64,000 nucleotides of DNA from Odontesthes bonariensis (lineage: Eukaryota > Chordata > Actinopteri > Atheriniformes > Atherinopsidae): positions 24,893,536 to 24,957,535 of the forward strand of contig NC_134524.1 of assembly GCF_027942865.1 (NCBI RefSeq), in the 5' to 3' direction. A program made the position numbers and the translations under genes. How positions within the stretch are numbered: the stretch's first letter is position 1; every line of letters begins with the position of its first letter. This document shows, in pieces, positions 1 through 10,800 of this stretch. Under the pieces are notes generated by a model, which saw nothing but the letters and a program-made list of their open reading frames with translations, was not told the origin of the DNA and did no database searches.

Positions 1-1
1 C

Positions 2-225
2 CGGGCCCGTCCCACTGGGAGGAGGCCCCGGGGAAGACCCAGGACACGTTGGAGAGACTATGTTTCTCGGCTGGCCTGGGAACGCCTCGGGGTCCCCCCG
101 GAAGAGCTGGAGGAAGTGGCCGGGGACAGGGACGTCTGGGTCTCTCTGCTTAGGCTGCTGCCCCCGCGACCCGATCCCCGGACCAGCGGAAGATAATGGA
201 TAATGGATGGATGGATGGATGGATG
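2..225 (+). mobile_element. 3' end of a non-LTR retrotransposon (L2/CR1-like LINE) with (ATGG)n tail
   Basis: The frame beginning at base 2 reads Arg/Pro-rich sequence, then TRWRDYVSRLAWERLGVPPE, and stops at TAA 194-196. The same protein end is encoded on the minus strand at 10120-10762, where more of the reverse transcriptase C-terminus is visible, so this is the C-terminus of a LINE ORF2. It is followed directly by a GGAT/ATGG tetranucleotide run (197-225), the usual 3' tail of fish L2-like LINEs. The 5' part lies outside the window. The exact clade is an inference. Confidence 0.8.
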
Positions 226-614
226 CAGTGCTTAATTTGTAAAGTGGGAGGTCCCGGAGCGGAGAGGATGAGTGGCTCCGGTGTGGAAAAAAAGCGTGCG
301 GGGGGGCCCTTTCGAGCAACCCTGTGCACCACACCGAAAATAATCTGGGCATGTATTGTAGGCCTAATAACGATTGTCACATCAAATCCGGCGCCGCTTT
401 ACAAGCTCTCTGGCTAACTGTCCAATAGAACGGAAGTGTGCACCCTCCTTTTCCGTAATATAGATATTTTCAGTATCTCGTTATTTTTTTAAAAATAAAT
501 ATTGTTTGTCAAGAGAGGTGGCAGATCGCGGATGACGGCTATAAATAGCTGGCGGAGTCAACGTCCGAGGTTCCGGAGCACGCTCCGGCTTGCTCCCCCT
601 CAAATTAAGCCCTG
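226..614. mobile_element. Non-autonomous hAT-like element (MITE) inserted in the LINE tail
   Basis: The ends are imperfect inverted repeats, CAGTGCTTAATTTG (226-239) and CAAATTAAGCCCTG (601-614). They are flanked by an 8-bp direct repeat GATGGATG (218-225 and 615-622). CAG-type ends plus an 8-bp target duplication are hAT hallmarks. The 389-bp body has no coding capacity. Because the target is itself a GATG repeat, the duplication is weaker evidence than it would be in unique sequence. Confidence 0.7.
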
Positions 615-622
615 GATGGATG

Positions 623-1436
623 GATGAAATGGGTACAGCGCCACCTATTGTATCGGGGAATGACATGCTTTGTGCCTCTGATCCGATTCATTCACCGCCA
701 TATATCCATGGATAATTACCCTTGCTCAACTCATTCTTATTGTAATTTAGCCAATAATCCGACCCTTTCAGTGCCATGTTACCCCACTGAGTGTAACAAA
801 AGACACAATATATACTGTACGTCTATAGTACAAATGACAGTATCATTTTACTGTGGCTATCATGCAGTTTACGTCTGCTGTGTTAATTGGTGTGATGCAC
901 ACTTGCTCCACAAATTAGCTCACGGAGGAACATAAACATTTTCATCTGTACAAATCTTTCATAAACATCTTTAAATTTTTTCTTATTAAATAACGTCTAT
1001 TAAATAAAACCATGTGCAAAATACCCGTTGCGCGTGTTTCTTATTTGCAGGTGTGGAACTATGTGTGAGTGTAATGATTACGAGCAGCACACTTGACTGC
1101 CTGCAAGACAAAGGCAGGGGCAAAGAACACCCGCAGTCTGTAAGAGTGGCGGCTTTTCGATTTTCTTAAACATCAATAAACACACGAACATGATCCTTCA
1201 ACTCACTCTTAGCATATGTACGCACAACTGAAAGCATAAAGAACTTAAAACCACCAACTTTGTGAAAACAGACAGAGTGAAAGAACAATGAAGACACGGA
1301 GTGATGCCCGCGCCGTCCAAGTTGCGTCTGGAGAGTGGTCTCACTCATGAGACCCACTGACATATATTTGTCTATGCTGAGACCACCCAAATGGCAACAG
1401 TTCCGGTCTCGAAGCTCCCACTTACTAATTTTCCTC
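623..1436. other. Unassigned AT-rich interval
   Basis: No conserved protein, terminal repeat or RNA gene is recognisable here. The short open frames have no domain signature or splice context I can support. Confidence 0.5.
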
Positions 1437-1592
1437 TTAAAGCTGCAGTAGGCAAGTTTTCAAAATAGGGCTCGGGCACACGCGTTGCATTCTGGGATAT
1501 GGTCGCCATATTGGAGGCTCAATCTCGTAAACAAACCCTGAGGCAAGACGGAGATCAAGGACCAAACAGTGAGAGAAAAGTGAGAGAAAAGC

Positions 1593-1823
1593 ATGTTAAA
1601 ATCGAAGAAAGGATGTGGGATATACCGGGATACATTACAGAAAGAAGCCAGAGATCGGTACATACAGAAGATTGGCGTTATAAACGGACTGGACCCTTAT
1701 GAAATACCGAGCAAGGAATGGATTGTCGACGAAGATTTACTGCCTAAGTTCACCCTTTCGGACATAATTGCGTATATAGTATGTGGTGTCAGTGCTTATA
1801 CTTTGCAACAGTTTCAATTCTAA
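1593..1823 (+). pseudogene. Decayed N-terminus resembling fish SWIM/YqaJ transposon-associated protein
   Basis: A 76-residue frame contains the pattern ARDRYIQKIGVINGLDPYEI, then EWIVDEDLLPKFTLSDIIAY. From memory this matches the leader segment (G-x-DPYE, W, LP-x-x-T-x-x-D-I-x-x-Y) of repetitive fish proteins that continue into SWIM zinc-finger and YqaJ-type nuclease domains. Here the frame stops at 1824 with no nuclease, so it is a remnant. It lies just inside the left end of the TTAA element and points inward, as expected of a transposon gene. The family match is recall-based. Confidence 0.5.
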
Positions 1824-2258
1824 TGACACTTTACACTTTTGTCATGTTACTCTACTTGTAAATAAATAATGAAACACACACACTTGGCTGTATCTCAAAG
1901 CATATTTATTTCAGACGACTTCAAATTTGCACAACACTCCTGCTAATGGTGGTCAGAGTACAACATACAGACACAATCTTGTCAAAGAATGTTTTGTCTT
2001 CACCTTCGCATGGCAAAACTATGTTGATAGATACTTTTGCTGACAAAAAGGTGTATTGTTTCTGACAGTTCCAATCGCTCTTTCCATGTGAATTTGGAGA
2101 TGGGCAATTTTCCTTGTATTTTCCACATTAAATTAAGATTAAGATCAGATTTATTGTCATGTATACATGCATACACACGAAATTTGTCCTCCGCTTTTAA
2201 CCCATTGAGACATCCCTTGCTTCCAACTGACAGTGTCCTCTTGTGAAGGCGGGGATCT

Positions 2259-2543
2259 TTACCTCAGCACACAAAAGTCCCAGCACACAAAAGTCTGTAA
2301 CTTACCAGAATGAAAATGCAGAGAACACACTCTCATCGACACCGGGATTGAGTGGAAAGTTATGCTTGGTCGTCTTACAGCAGCGATCCATGCTAGTCGA
2401 CGACGCTTTGTTATCTCGGACACTTGGTCTCCGTGGGTGCGCCTCCAAGCAGGAAACCGGTAAAAAAGATAAACCATTTACGATTTCCCCCCCATTCCTG
2501 TCACAGCTTACGCTATTGCACCCCACGACACAGCAACGTGCGA
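2259..2543 (-). pseudogene. THAP-domain gene fragment with a frameshift
   Basis: Minus-strand reading starts at ATG 2543 with VARCCVVGCNSVS, the first Cys pair of a THAP (C2CH) zinc finger, and reaches NGLSF. A run of T residues then shifts the frame. The neighbouring frame continues FYRFPAWRR, then RRRLAWIAAVRR, and ends with VCSLHF, which supplies the later Cys and His of the finger. Order and spacing fit a THAP DNA-binding domain of transposon type. Removing one T from the run would restore a single frame, so this is a decayed domain. It converges with the plus-strand ORF in the same TTAA element. Confidence 0.7.
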
Positions 2544-3101
2544 CCATAGTGGCAAAGACAATAAGTAAAATAGATAAACCAACGAAGAAAGTTCCGAGAC
2601 CAGGCGGGAGTACGTCTGCGCGCAGTGCAAAACAATGTAAACAAAGCAGTTCTGAGCCTCCAGTATGGCCGCCGCTCACGTAGTGACGTCACGTGCCCGA
2701 GCCCTATTGCGAGTCTAAAGTCGGAAAATTCGAACTGATACAACTTTCAGGTCCCTCCCCCAACCTCTAACAAGCTCCGAATCGCCCCCCAAACCCCTCC
2801 CCCTCTGTGGACGAGGTTGTGCACGTGAGTTCACACCAGTGTGAGCGCACACAAGCTGGGGCAGACTCACGCTCAGCAGCGTGTGCACAAGCTGTGATTG
2901 ACAGGTAGGATTCCTCCACCCTAACTTGATTGGTTAAAAACAGCCGGGAGCGCTCGGTTTTTGCAAGCATGATTACAGGCTTCAGAGGGAGCTACAGATT
3001 TCGTTATTTTTCCTAAACAGCCTATTTAATATTCTACTTCCAGAATCCCATGACAGTTCAAGCTAATATGACTAAAAAAAAGTTGCCTACTGCCGCTTTA
3101 A

Positions 3102-3639
3102 TGCCACAGACAGTATATATGAAAAATAAGATTTGCATATCACAGATATTCACATTCAGTCCGTAAAAATGAACAGAAAGATTCAATTCCTTTTACAATG
3201 AGATTAAATTCAAATGAATCTGGTGACACATTCTTGGGTTCACAACAGTAGGAAATTCATTTAAGTGCTGGGCAGTGAAATGGACTTCACGCTGTGCTTT
3301 TTTTTAAACTTCATTTCTGTGTGCCCGCTTCCTTTATTGTATCTGAGTCACAGACCAGGGCGGAAAGCTGTGGTTTCTACGGAGATCACGTCAGTTTGAG
3401 CCTAGGTGAGAGTATACTTGCTGGCATTTTTGAAAAGCTTCCTTTAACATTTCAAGTTTGGACAGACTAACATAATAATTCAAACATTTTTTTCTAATAT
3501 CTTCTAAGTGTACTTACTAGGTCTTCCTCCCACGCTAAAGTTAGTCATGGAGCCACATACACAAACCATGCGTATGGAAAAAGAAGCCACATTATTTACA
3601 ATAAACCAAAACAGGCAATTTCATGGAGCATCTCATAGG
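3102..3639. other. Unassigned intergenic sequence
   Basis: No gene, terminal repeat or known repeat is recognised. The interval is AT-rich with short A and T runs. Confidence 0.45.
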
Positions 3640-4015
3640 TGCAGGGCTGCATGGTGGTGTCATGGTTAGCACCGTCGCCTCAAAGCAAGAAGCTTCCTGG
3701 TTTTAACCCCTGGCTGGGGCCTTTTAACTCCCCTGCGGAGTTTGCATGCTCTCCCTGTGTATGTGTGGGCTCTCTCCGGGTACTCCAGCTTCCTCCCACC
3801 GTCCAAAAAGATGCATGTTCTATGTTAACTGGTTATTCTAAATTGTCCCGAGGAGTGAGTGTGAGCATGCATGGTTGTTTGTCTCTGTGTGACCCTGTGA
3901 TGGACTGCTGACCTGTCCAAAGTGTACCCCACCTCTCGCCCAGTGGCAGCTGGGACAGGCTCCAGCCTATTCTGAATTGGATTAAGCGAGCATAGGAAGC
4001 GGATGGATGGATGTG
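3640..4015 (+). mobile_element. Dispersed teleost repeat of SINE-like / LINE-tail type ending in (GGATG)n
   Basis: The segment reads gcatggtggtgtcatggtta, then a 'gcctcaaagcaagaagcttcc' block (21 bases with one split), 'tctccgggtactccagcttc', 'gtgtgaccctgtgatggact', 'ggacaggctccagcct' and a terminal ggatggatggatg. This block order is typical of a very common fish interspersed repeat. A second, truncated copy of its middle part is at 28137-28245. It has no protein frame. Confidence 0.7.
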
Positions 4016-4819
4016 GGTGCTACAGATAACTGCAGCAGTGAATCATGCATAATGTAGAAGACATCTCCAATGAGACATTAAAAATGGGAATCAATATTTT
4101 GAGTTCGTTCTGGATTTTTAGGAACAAGACTTTCACAGAGCTGTTTAAAAAAAAAACATCAAACATACCACGATCCATTAGTACATCTGTGTCTCCCTCC
4201 TGATCATCTCCATAGACTGTATGTGGTGTTGGTTGCGAATTCATCTGCTGACAAACAAAGAACAGGATATGTTGGTCCTCTGCTGCAGCCCTGATTTGTG
4301 TGAGTTGACAGATGTTTTGGCCACTGGTTTCTAATCTGACCGCTACTTTTTAGCTCTGCAGGGTCCTTTGCTCAGGACTTACATAGTTGATTTGCTTGCT
4401 TGGTTTTTTTTAATTCAGCTATTTTTGTTCTGTTCATGGTTAAAGAAATAAATTGGATTTCCTTTTTCTCTGCTTCACTGATTAGTGTCTCAGTTGTGGA
4501 TTTGTCTTTTCTTTCATGATTCCACTGATTAAGCTTTGGTGGACAACCAGAGAAGAGAACCGTGTGTGTGTGTGTGTGTGTGTACCGTACAATTCTGCCT
4601 TTGTGCATACGCAGTTTTGGTCATGAATCTGCACGGTTTTATGCATCTGATCAATGCAGTTCCACATTTCCATCAGGAAATTAAAGCTACAACCTCTGTC
4701 TCTGTAAAGTGCCGTGAGACACCTCACATCCTGCGTTATTAACACTCTCAGAGCAGAGTCATGCAAAAGCCTCCCTTCAGTGGCAGTTCAGTCTGCCAGT
4801 CGACCACCAGCCGTGCAGC
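4016..4819. other. 5' flank of the Fc-receptor-like gene
   Basis: No coding sequence is recognised. A (TG)n microsatellite lies at 4562-4584. The last 60 bases before the start codon at 4820 form the presumptive 5' UTR. No TATA box can be assigned with confidence. Confidence 0.45.
4562..4584. repeat. (TG)n microsatellite
   Basis: About eleven uninterrupted GT dinucleotides lie upstream of the Ig receptor gene. Length polymorphism would be expected. Confidence 0.9.
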
Positions 4820-7800
4820 ATGGAGATCACAGCACTCTGCACTATTTTTGGTGAGTTCCAGATGTGTTCAATTTCCCAACAGGTAAGCCGAATCTGTATT
4901 GGATTCTGACTTATAAACAGAAGACTTTTAGAAAGTAAAGTCTACTGAAGTAGACTGCGATGTGGGGGGACGTTTGTTTTTGCATCATTCAGAACCGAAA
5001 AAGGAAGTATTTTTCTGTATTCGACATAAATTTATTCTTAAACACCTTTCAAGGTTAGTAATTAAAAGACCACTCGTAGTAGTTCTACTAAATAATGCCT
5101 GCACACTTACCTGGGACATTTTGTATTGTGTAAATCATCGTATGAAGCCATTAAAAGTGCTGTTACCTCAAAGCCTGTTGGTAGTTGGTTACATTTTTGT
5201 CTTTTATTATAATTTTTTAGCACTGACAGCATCCATTTTAGGTTTTTAATGACATATTTTTCATCTTTCTGCTCACACAACACAGATAAAAGAGCCAACG
5301 CTCTCAGGGAAAGGAAACCACATGGATCAGTTAAAAGCAGTTTTGTTCAACAACAAAGCAGACGCTTGTCTTTTTAAATGAAAACTCTTTGGCTACACAT
5401 GTACCTAGAAGGTTTTCTTGGGTATTCTTCATAACTTGCATGATGCAGAGGTACATTTGTTGAGGCGGAAGGTGTCACTTTCGATTTTACAACACAAGCA
5501 CACAATTAGCAAGGCTAGCGAACATGGTGAAAACACAGTTCTCTTCATTTGTTTCAGGCTCTCTCAGAATGCTTCCCAACAGATCTCAGTTCTTTCTCTA
5601 TGAGTCAGTTGCACTGAGCTGTGCAGACCAAACAAACTCCTCTGGTTGGAGAGTGAAGAGAAACACATCCACAAACAAAAACGAAGAGTGTTCAATAACT
5701 TGGGGGAAAAGAAATGAAACGCACTGCTTCATTCTGGACCTTTACCAAGTAGACAGTGGAGTGTACTGGTGTGAGTCTGGAGCCGGAGCGTGCAGCGACG
5801 CCATCAACATTTCTTTGACTGGTGGGTTCAAACAAATACCGAGAACAACCATTAAAATTTTAATAAGTACTGAACGAGTGTCTGTGAAGGAGAAACACAT
5901 GTGAATCACTTACTAAAACCTCGATAGGTCAAAAATGCATGATAGAGGTGTGGGCCATTTGCCTGTGAATAAAGTTGGGAAATTAAAAGTATAACAAAAA
6001 TGTTCTTGTGATCTTTCCACCCTGCTATCGCTCAGGTGGTTCCGTGATCCTGGAGAGTCCTGCTCTCCCTTTGTGGGAGGGCGAAGCTGTGACTCTGCGC
6101 TGCACGAATAAAGATTCCCCCTCCTCCAACCTCACAGCTGAATTTTATAAAGATGGCCTCCTTATCGGGAGCAGCTCTACAGGAACAATGACCATCTTTG
6201 GTGTCTCCACGTCTGATGAAGGCCTTTACAAGTGTAGCATTAGCGGAGCTGGAGAGTCACCAGACAGCTGGCTGTTTGTTCGAGGTGAGTTGAGTATCAG
6301 AATGTTAAAAAAAGAAAGAAGATAGTGCTGAATACCAGGAGATGCAGACTGATAAGTTACATGTGTTTGTTTTGTGGGCAGCCAGTTGCAATTTCAGGGC
6401 TGTTGTTTTTTGCATTGAAGACAAACTATGATTTCCCCTATTTGCTGTGTTGAAGGTGAGCAACATGAAACACTACGCCCCCATCTCGCACATGTCTTAC
6501 TTCCTGTGGTTGGCTTTTGCCTCTCACTTGGCTCGGTGTTGCTGCTGTGCTTCCGGAAGAACCTTAAAGGTTAGAGTTTGTTTCTTTTTAGATAAATTAA
6601 ATAACATTTTATACATATTACACCACAGACACAAAAACTTTTCACAGAACATTTAAAAAAAATACAGCATTTAAAAAAACAAACAAAAAAAACTAGATTT
6701 TCCAAAGTTTGGACAACATTTGACAAGATGAAATTCTATTTTAAAAAAGAATAAAGTAAACCAAAAGGACAGTACAACTTCTATACAAGAACCCAAGTCC
6801 GTGCCACCAATAGGTTAGATGTCATTGTTTAGTTTCTTGTGCAGACTACTCTCATCAGTCCCCTTAAACTAAGAACACTTATGTCCGTGAGCTGACCACG
6901 TACTATAGCATCCATTTTGGAAGTTAAGGGAAATGGCAGAAAGGACCAATCCCTGCTTTTTTTTTCATTTATTCCATTTTTCCACGAAAGAAAGAATTAA
7001 TCAAAATGTTGTGAGGTAATACTGGGGAAGAAACAAGCCCTTTACCTTACACTTGTATTCCCTAAGAATGTTCTGAGGGTAGCTAACGTTCGTAAGAAAA
7101 AGAATAGTCTGAAAAACTGAGATGAAAATTCACTGGCGTCTTTTAAAACTTTGATGTTTTCGTCTTTTTACCTCCATAGGTTTACCCATTTTTTACTATA
7201 GTCTCACCGAGCAAGTCCCATTTTTGCTCTCAGAAAAGATGATGGCAACATTTATGTTGGAATGTTCCCAACATGATTGTATCACATTGGACAGAGTTTC
7301 CAACTGAACACTCTTGCTGCTAATCTCCACTTTTCTTCCTCTATGTGCAACGTTGGAGTTTCACATTATTAAGTTAGATGGAAGCATCTGTGGATATAAA
7401 TGGAAGCAAATGGGCAACAACAGTGCTCAGTCACGCTGTGGCATTAAAAACCTTGACTGTCGTTACACTGTAATGATTACAGGGCCCAAATTTTGACCAA
7501 AAAAAAAACCTATGACATGAAACCACCAGCAGCAAACCACTTTTCCGACAGATGGTAAAGAGTATGTTGAAACATTAAATGACGCCCATGACCTGCATGC
7601 ACAGGATTTTATGCAATGCCCTACTGCCACATTGCAATGGATAACAGTACATATGTTCCTAATTAAGTGCTCAGCGTGCATAAATACCAAGTCAGCGATG
7701 AATCACCCACTAATCCAATGTTAATCCTGTTCTAAAGTGTATATTTATTTCCATTCAGTTTTTTTTTTATTGTTGTATTTAGCCTAAAATATAGGTATAT

Positions 7801-10800
7801 ACCAGCTGGTGGTTTACTGTGAAAAAATATTCCTCTGCAGCAGTGGTGTAGTCTACCTTTTTGAGGTGGGTATACTGTATAGTTGGCCAGTCATAGGCCC
7901 GTGGTACCAAACTAGGGGTCGGGACCCCTCGGGACCAATAGTAGCCCCTTAATGCACGCCGTACCTCCAGTGGCGCGCTGTAATAGTCATTGAAAAGTTA
8001 AGTACCATAGTACTACAATACTATGACATAACACAGGGCTTTTAATAATGCACTACGACTTGGTCATTGCCATTCTGGTAACAGCACATTTATAATGCTG
8101 TCTTAACGTGTTAAGGGACAAACATGTTTGTGGGGTCGCAGCTTTGCACTTACCTGCCCCTTGCATGCTTGAGGAACAGCATAAACTCACTTTGATTGTG
8201 TGGACTGTGTGCTGTGTATCTCAGTGGCAATGGGACTCCCTGTGACACTTAATCTTTGTACTCATCCCTCATAGAGCGAGGCCTAACAGAGTGATTGTTT
8301 TAAAGCAGCAGATCACCATCACATCTTGAGAGAGCTTGTTATATATATACATACACAAGGGCTGTCAGAATTAATTAATTGTAATATATATATATGTGTA
8401 TTACATTCGTTTATATATGTAATATACATAAAAAAAATATATATATACACACATCCATTTTAGTTTTCCACCTTCCACTCCTATAGGGGGCGCTGTTGTA
8501 CGTTAGAGAATCACCGCTTTCAACTAATACAAAGAAGAAGAGTTTCTATGGGACGTTATTGTCGAAACACTGATAGTGAATCCCTGGGAGATTGACTGAC
8601 TGCCGCAATTTCCGAATGAATACTATTCTGAAGTGTTGTCGTTGTATTGTTAAATTATAACAAGGCTTCCATGAGAAGTGGTAGTTGATGAAACGTGGCT
8701 GTGCTATTCTAAAAATTGAAAAACGAATTTTAAGTGGGTACACGGAGCATTTTAGGTAGGTATACGGAAATCCCCCCAAAAAAGAGGTGGGTATACGCCG
8801 TATACCTGCGTTCAACGTAGACTACACCACTGCTCTGCAGGTAAAGCCAACTGTGATGTAACCTACACTGATGTCACCATCACACAGGGAGTGCAGCCAA
8901 AGAGTGATGCAGGTAAACACAGCTGGAGTCATCATCAGCAGATATAAAGGACATTAAATATCAGTGGCAGCAGAGATTTTGTACAGTTTACACAACAGCG
9001 TCAGTGGTAGTACTCCGAGTGTAAGTTTACCTTTGTGAACATCATGTGTCAGACTATCCCTCTTAGGTGTGTAAAATTCCAACCTCTCACAGGTTTTATG
9101 CTCGCATCACTGAGTCACCACTAAGGTGGTGAATTAAACAGTTGGTCCACTGGTATGAACTTAAAGCACAACTTTCAGGTGAGCAACCCCCAGTGACTTA
9201 AAGCGTAGGAACATGTTGGTGTTACAAATACATTTCGAGCAGTTTTATTATCATTAGTGTTTACTTAAAAAAAAGAAAGAAAAACACATACACCATGACA
9301 GTTGTGTACCCATGACAAGGGGGAGCAGCCAAGCTAGGGCAAGTTTAATGAGAAGAAAGATGGCTCCACACAGGAGTTTTGATGTTGAAGAGATAGAAAA
9401 TGTAATTGCAAAATCACATGACAGACGACAGTCTTGTATTCATGAACCTAACAGACCTAAACCTAACCTTGTACAGAGAAGTTAAATAGTACTGTGAAGA
9501 GAGCCGGTGGAGAACTGAGCTGGTGTGCTGCTGAGTTAGCAACATTCGCTAACATTTGCTAATGTTGTCTTGGCAGCACTGTGAGGTTTGCCGTCACATA
9601 TCTAAGTCTGACAAAGGTAAAGCTGGTCATTTACCACTGGAGTGTTAGACATAACACTAAACCAAAGCTTATGCCCATGGATCAGCTGATGGGCTGTAAG
9701 TCATGTTACAGAACAACGCCGCGCCCACAGAGACATTCCATGGAAACACAGGACTGCCACAGAAAAAAATAGAAATAAAACCAAGAGTGGAAATATGAAG
9801 ATTAATGACAAAATAATAACAATTAGAACAGGTAGACTCTGTTGACACACTGGTGAGGGCCTGGTGGCCGAGTCCTGGGTTATGGGGCATCTGGGTCTAC
9901 ATCAGAAAAACTGTGAACGGTGTGTCTTAAAAGGTTAAAGTCAGCCTTACATGTGGCAGAATAGATATAAGAGAACAAGAGAAAAGAAAAAACGATTCTT
10001 GTAGACCTAGACAGTCATGGAATGTCAGCTTCAAAGTTCAGTTCAATTCAATTAAATTCAATTAACTTTTATTTATATAGCGGCAAATACAACAAATGTC
10101 ATCTCAAGGCACTTAGATATCCATCCATCCATCCATTATCTGCCGCTTGTCCGGGGATCGGGTCGCGGGGGCAGCAGCCTAAGCACAGAAACCCAGGCGT
10201 CCCTGTCCCCGGCCACTTCCTATAGCTCTTCTGGGGGGACCCCGAGGCGTTCCCAGGCCAGCCCAGAAACATAGTCTCTCCAACGTGTCCCGGGTCTTCC
10301 CCGGGGCCTCCTCCCAGTGGGACGGGCCCGGAACACCTCACCAGGGAGGCGTCCAGGAGGCATCCTAACCAGATGCCCGAGCCACCTCATCTGACTCCTC
10401 TCGATGCGGAGGAGCAGCGGTTCTACTCCGAGCCCCTCCCGGATGACCGAGCTTCTCACCCTATCTCTAAGGGAGAGCCCAGACACCCTGCGGAGGAAAC
10501 TCATTTCGGCCGCTTGTATTCGCGATCTCATTCTTTCGGTCACTACCCACAGCTCGTGGCCATAGGTGAGGGTAGGAACATAGATTGACCGGTACATCTT
10601 CTTCACCACGACGGGCCGGTGCAGAGCCCGCATCACTGCAGACGCCGCACCGATCTGCCTGTCAATCTCCTGCTCCCTTCGTCCCTCACTCGTGAACAAG
10701 ACCCCGAGATACTTCTCCACTTGGGGAACGATCTCATTCCCGACCCGGAGAGGGCATTCCACCACTTAGATAATAAAGTCCAATTCAAGCCAATTGGAAT

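Larger units (their letters stand above)
1437..3101. mobile_element. TTAA-flanked DNA transposon, Kolobok-like, internally deleted
   Basis: The terminal inverted repeats are TTAAAGCTGCAGTAGGCAA at the left and TTGCCTACTGCCGCTTTAA at the right, mismatched at one position. The outermost TTAA can be read as the target duplication. Just inside the ends lies a second pair, AGGGCTCGGGCAC and GTGCCCGAGCCCT (1466-1478 and 2695-2707). The body holds two converging decayed ORFs: a SWIM/YqaJ-partner-like N-terminus on the plus strand and a THAP finger on the minus strand. THAP domains and TTAA targets are both known for Kolobok transposons. A short dispersed repeat at about 2135-2215 and a 15-bp tandem duplication at 2265-2294 sit inside. 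Superfamily assignment is inference. Confidence 0.7.

Noticed and set aside
4372..4766. His-Thr repeat peptides near 4560
   Set aside because: Product of the (TG)n microsatellite.
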